From the NCBI GenBank assembly GCA_022969175.1, contig JALJPB010000003.1, positions 1 to 34,514 of the forward strand: 34,514 nucleotides of DNA, in the 5' to 3' direction. Positions within the stretch are counted from its first letter, which is position 1; each line of letters begins with the position of its first letter. Below the pieces are notes generated by a model that did not search any database, was not told the DNA's origin, and saw only the letters and a program-made list of their open reading frames with translations. This document shows positions 32,384-34,514 of this stretch, piece by piece. The translations under genes were made by a program, and so were the position numbers. This DNA comes from Colwellia sp. Lineage in GTDB: Bacteria > Pseudomonadota > Gammaproteobacteria > Enterobacterales > Alteromonadaceae.

Positions 32384-34514
32384 CTATACATCAAAATGTA
32401 TTATTATCTTAGTTCCTTCATTCACCGTCGACTCAACCTCAATAAATCCATGATGTTCTTCAATAATTCCAAAAGAAATTGCCATACCTAGCCCAGTACC
32501 ACTGCCGACATCTTTAGTGGTAAAAAAGGGTTCAAAAAGGCGGTGTATTGTTTGCTCGGTCATGCCACAACCGTTATCTTCAAAGGTAAGCATAAGTCGA
32601 TTATCATCTTGGCTTGTTTTAATTATCACTCTGCCTTCAAAGTCTTTATTTGATTGTTTATTTCTTTGTTTATCTATTTGTTTTTTTTGGTTAATTGCTT
32701 GGCAAGCATTAATAATAATGTTCATAAAAACTTGATTTAGCTTTGAAGGGAAACAGGTCAATAACGGCTGATAGTCAAACTGAGTTTCTATAACTATGGA
32801 GTCATATTGGGTTCGAACCAAATGAATCGTTGAGTTAATTAAATCAGCAACGTTCACTTGCGCTTGTTTGGCATCATCTAAGCGAGCAAAGGTACGCAAG
32901 TCTTCAACAATGGTTTTAATGCGAGTTGTACCTTCATTTGCGGTATTAATAAGTTCAACTAATTTAGTAAACTGATGTTCAACTGATTGTAATACTTCGG
33001 GATCGGCATTATCCCCGCCAGCTAACTGTTTTAAGAATGATTTTATTTTAAAAATTTCATCATTCATCAAATAAGTAGCTGCGTGCGTGAAGTTAGTCGG
33101 GTTATTAATCTCATGAGCAACACCTGCAGTCATAGTACCTATGGATGCCATTTTACTCGATTGAATTAATTGTTTTTGAGTAGAGAGTATCTCACTGTTT
33201 TTTTCTTCAAGCTCAATAGTTCGTGCTAAAACCTTATCTTCAAGTTGTGCATTAAGATGCCGCTCAAATAGCACTTTTTTTCGTTGTGAGCGAACAAAAG
33301 TCAAGATTAAACTCAATATAATTAAGCCATAGCCAGTATATGCCCACCATGTTTTCCATGGTGGCGGTAAAACGGTAATTTGCAGTGAGGCGCCTTCTTC
33401 ATTCCAATAGCCGTCAGAATTACTCGCTTTCACTCTAAAAGTATAATCTCCGCCAGGAAGGTTTGTATAAGTGGCTCTGCGATTTTTATAGTCGGTGCTG
33501 ACCCAGTCTTTATCCCAGCCAACTAACTGATAGGAAAATTGATTTTTTTTAGGATTGATAAAATGTAATGCAGCAAATTCAAATGCGATAATGTTGTCAG
33601 TGTGGGTTAATGTTATCTCTTTAGTTTCGTGAATCACATACTTTAGAGTAAAAAGTCCTTCGTTTTTAGTAGTAGGATTTAAAAGACCAATAGGTACGGA
33701 TTCATTTAATAATAACATCTCAGTTATTAGCACTTTAGGAGGGTTTTGATCATCAGTTATATTTTCAGGATAAAAACGATTAAAACCATTAATACCACCA
33801 AAATATAATTCACCACTTTTACTTTTAAAGGAAGCACCAAAATTAAATTCATTACTTTGCAGTCCATCACCAGCATCAAAATTTTTGAATGTTTCAGTTT
33901 CGGGATCCATTCGCGACAACCCCTGATTAGTACTTAACCAAATATACCCTTGGTTATCTTCTTCAATACGATAGATAACATTGTTAGGTAAACCATTTTT
34001 TGTTGTGTAATGTTTAAATTTTTCAGTTTTTTTATTGAAGTAATTCAGACCATCAGGTGTTCCAACCCAAAGGTTACCGAGATTATCTTCTACGATACTA
34101 AAAATAGTATCATTACCCAAAGTATTTGAGTCACCTCTTTGATGACGGTAATGGGTAAACTGCTTAGTTCTTGGATTGAAATGATTAAGTCCTCCTCCAC
34201 GAGTACCAATCCAAAGGTTGCCGATATTATCTTCAAGAATACTAAAGACAGTGTTATAACTTAGACTATTTGGGTCGTTGTCTTTATGGCGATAATGGCT
34301 AACCTGCCCATTTTTTGTATTAAAATAATTAAGGCCATCACGTGTTCCTAACCAAAGGTTGCTTTGACTATCCTCTATGATGCTAAAAATATTACTATCA
34401 CTCAAACTATTTGGGTTGCTGGCTTGATGGCGATAATGAGTAAATAGCTTGTTTTTTGGATTGAAGTAATTAAGACCATCACCTGTACCAAGCCAAATAT
34501 TGCCTTGACTGTCT
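32384..34514 (-). CDS. Beta-propeller/Y_Y_Y sensor histidine kinase (N-terminus beyond window)
   Basis: The frame is open to the window edge, so at least 709 residues are visible and the start lies outside. Order from the N-terminal side: tandem two-component-regulator-propeller repeats of 47-48 residues (core FSIIED ... NLWLGTRDGLNYFN ... HYRHQ, four or five copies); Y_Y_Y domain (ending around GGDYTFRVKASNSDG); one membrane helix (WAYTGYGLIILSLILTF); coiled coil; HisKA with HEINNP; HATPase_c with DNGCGM and GSGTGLGM boxes. The propeller and Y_Y_Y parts should form a large periplasmic sensor, as in the hybrid systems used for polysaccharide sensing. Here the visible C-terminus stops after the ATPase domain, with no receiver or DNA-binding domain. 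No partner response regulator is in view. Confidence 0.9.
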   Translation of the reverse strand, partial: DSQGNIWLGTGDGLNYFNPKNKLFTHYRHQASNPNSLSDSNIFSIIEDSQSNLWLGTRDGLNYFNTKNGQVSHYRHKDNDPNSLSYNTVFSILEDNIGNLWIGTRGGGLNHFNPRTKQFTHYRHQRGDSNTLGNDTIFSIVEDNLGNLWVGTPDGLNYFNKKTEKFKHYTTKNGLPNNVIYRIEEDNQGYIWLSTNQGLSRMDPETETFKNFDAGDGLQSNEFNFGASFKSKSGELYFGGINGFNRFYPENITDDQNPPKVLITEMLLLNESVPIGLLNPTTKNEGLFTLKYVIHETKEITLTHTDNIIAFEFAALHFINPKKNQFSYQLVGWDKDWVSTDYKNRRATYTNLPGGDYTFRVKASNSDGYWNEEGASLQITVLPPPWKTWWAYTGYGLIILSLILTFVRSQRKKVLFERHLNAQLEDKVLARTIELEEKNSEILSTQKQLIQSSKMASIGTMTAGVAHEINNPTNFTHAATYLMNDEIFKIKSFLKQLAGGDNADPEVLQSVEHQFTKLVELINTANEGTTRIKTIVEDLRTFARLDDAKQAQVNVADLINSTIHLVRTQYDSIVIETQFDYQPLLTCFPSKLNQVFMNIIINACQAINQKKQIDKQRNKQSNKDFEGRVIIKTSQDDNRLMLTFEDNGCGMTEQTIHRLFEPFFTTKDVGSGTGLGMAISFGIIEEHHGFIEVESTVNEGTKIIIHFDV

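Overview
The window looks like a chromosomal segment of a marine, psychrotolerant-type gammaproteobacterium close to Colwellia/Thalassotalea (Alteromonadales). The grounds are AT-rich intergenic DNA, gammaproteobacterial-style proteins, a PEP-CTERM protein, a PuuD-type urate oxidase and many sensor kinases. The genus is an inference from gene style; no rRNA or other phylogenetic marker is present, and I see no tRNA, rRNA, CRISPR array, transposase or phage gene.

Layout, left to right. (1) 1-2543: mostly non-coding, with one secreted PEP-CTERM protein on the minus strand preceded by a possible sigma-54 promoter. (2) 2544-5252 (-): M1-family zinc aminopeptidase lipoprotein. (3) 5692-11749: a leftward heavy-metal efflux operon (Cys-rich exported protein, then czcC, czcB and czcA homologues). 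It is driven by a recognisable MerR-type promoter with a 19-bp spacer and a perfect dyad, and a MerR regulator with a divalent-metal Cys set lies divergently. (4) 12261-13520 (+): membrane-anchored alpha/beta hydrolase. (5) 13818-28448 (+): a very complete purine-to-malate catabolic cluster, xdhA-xdhB-xdhC-allB-alc-uraD-uraH-allA-guaD-puuD-glcB. (6) 28612-31403 (+): exported histidine phosphatase tightly coupled to a PAS-containing sensor histidine kinase. (7) 31545-32268: a scar in which a 5'-truncated ornithine-cyclodeaminase pseudogene abuts, head to head, a 177-bp decayed copy of the 3' end of glcB. (8) 32384-34514 (-): beta-propeller/Y_Y_Y sensor histidine kinase that runs off the right edge.

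The cluster in (5) encodes every step from guanine: guanine -> xanthine (GuaD) -> urate (XdhAB, matured by XdhC) -> 5-hydroxyisourate (PuuD, a membrane enzyme with its own cytochrome c) -> OHCU (UraH) -> S-allantoin (UraD) -> allantoate (AllB) -> ureidoglycolate + urea (Alc) -> glyoxylate + urea (AllA) -> malate (GlcB). Nitrogen leaves as ammonia and urea, carbon enters the TCA cycle through malate synthase, and urate electrons probably go to the respiratory chain. No urease, purine permease or dedicated regulator is visible, but the xdhA promoter carries two strong dyads that could be operators. The guaD-puuD gap holds a 115-bp tandem duplication made of two hairpins, and one of those hairpins recurs in the puuD-glcB gap.
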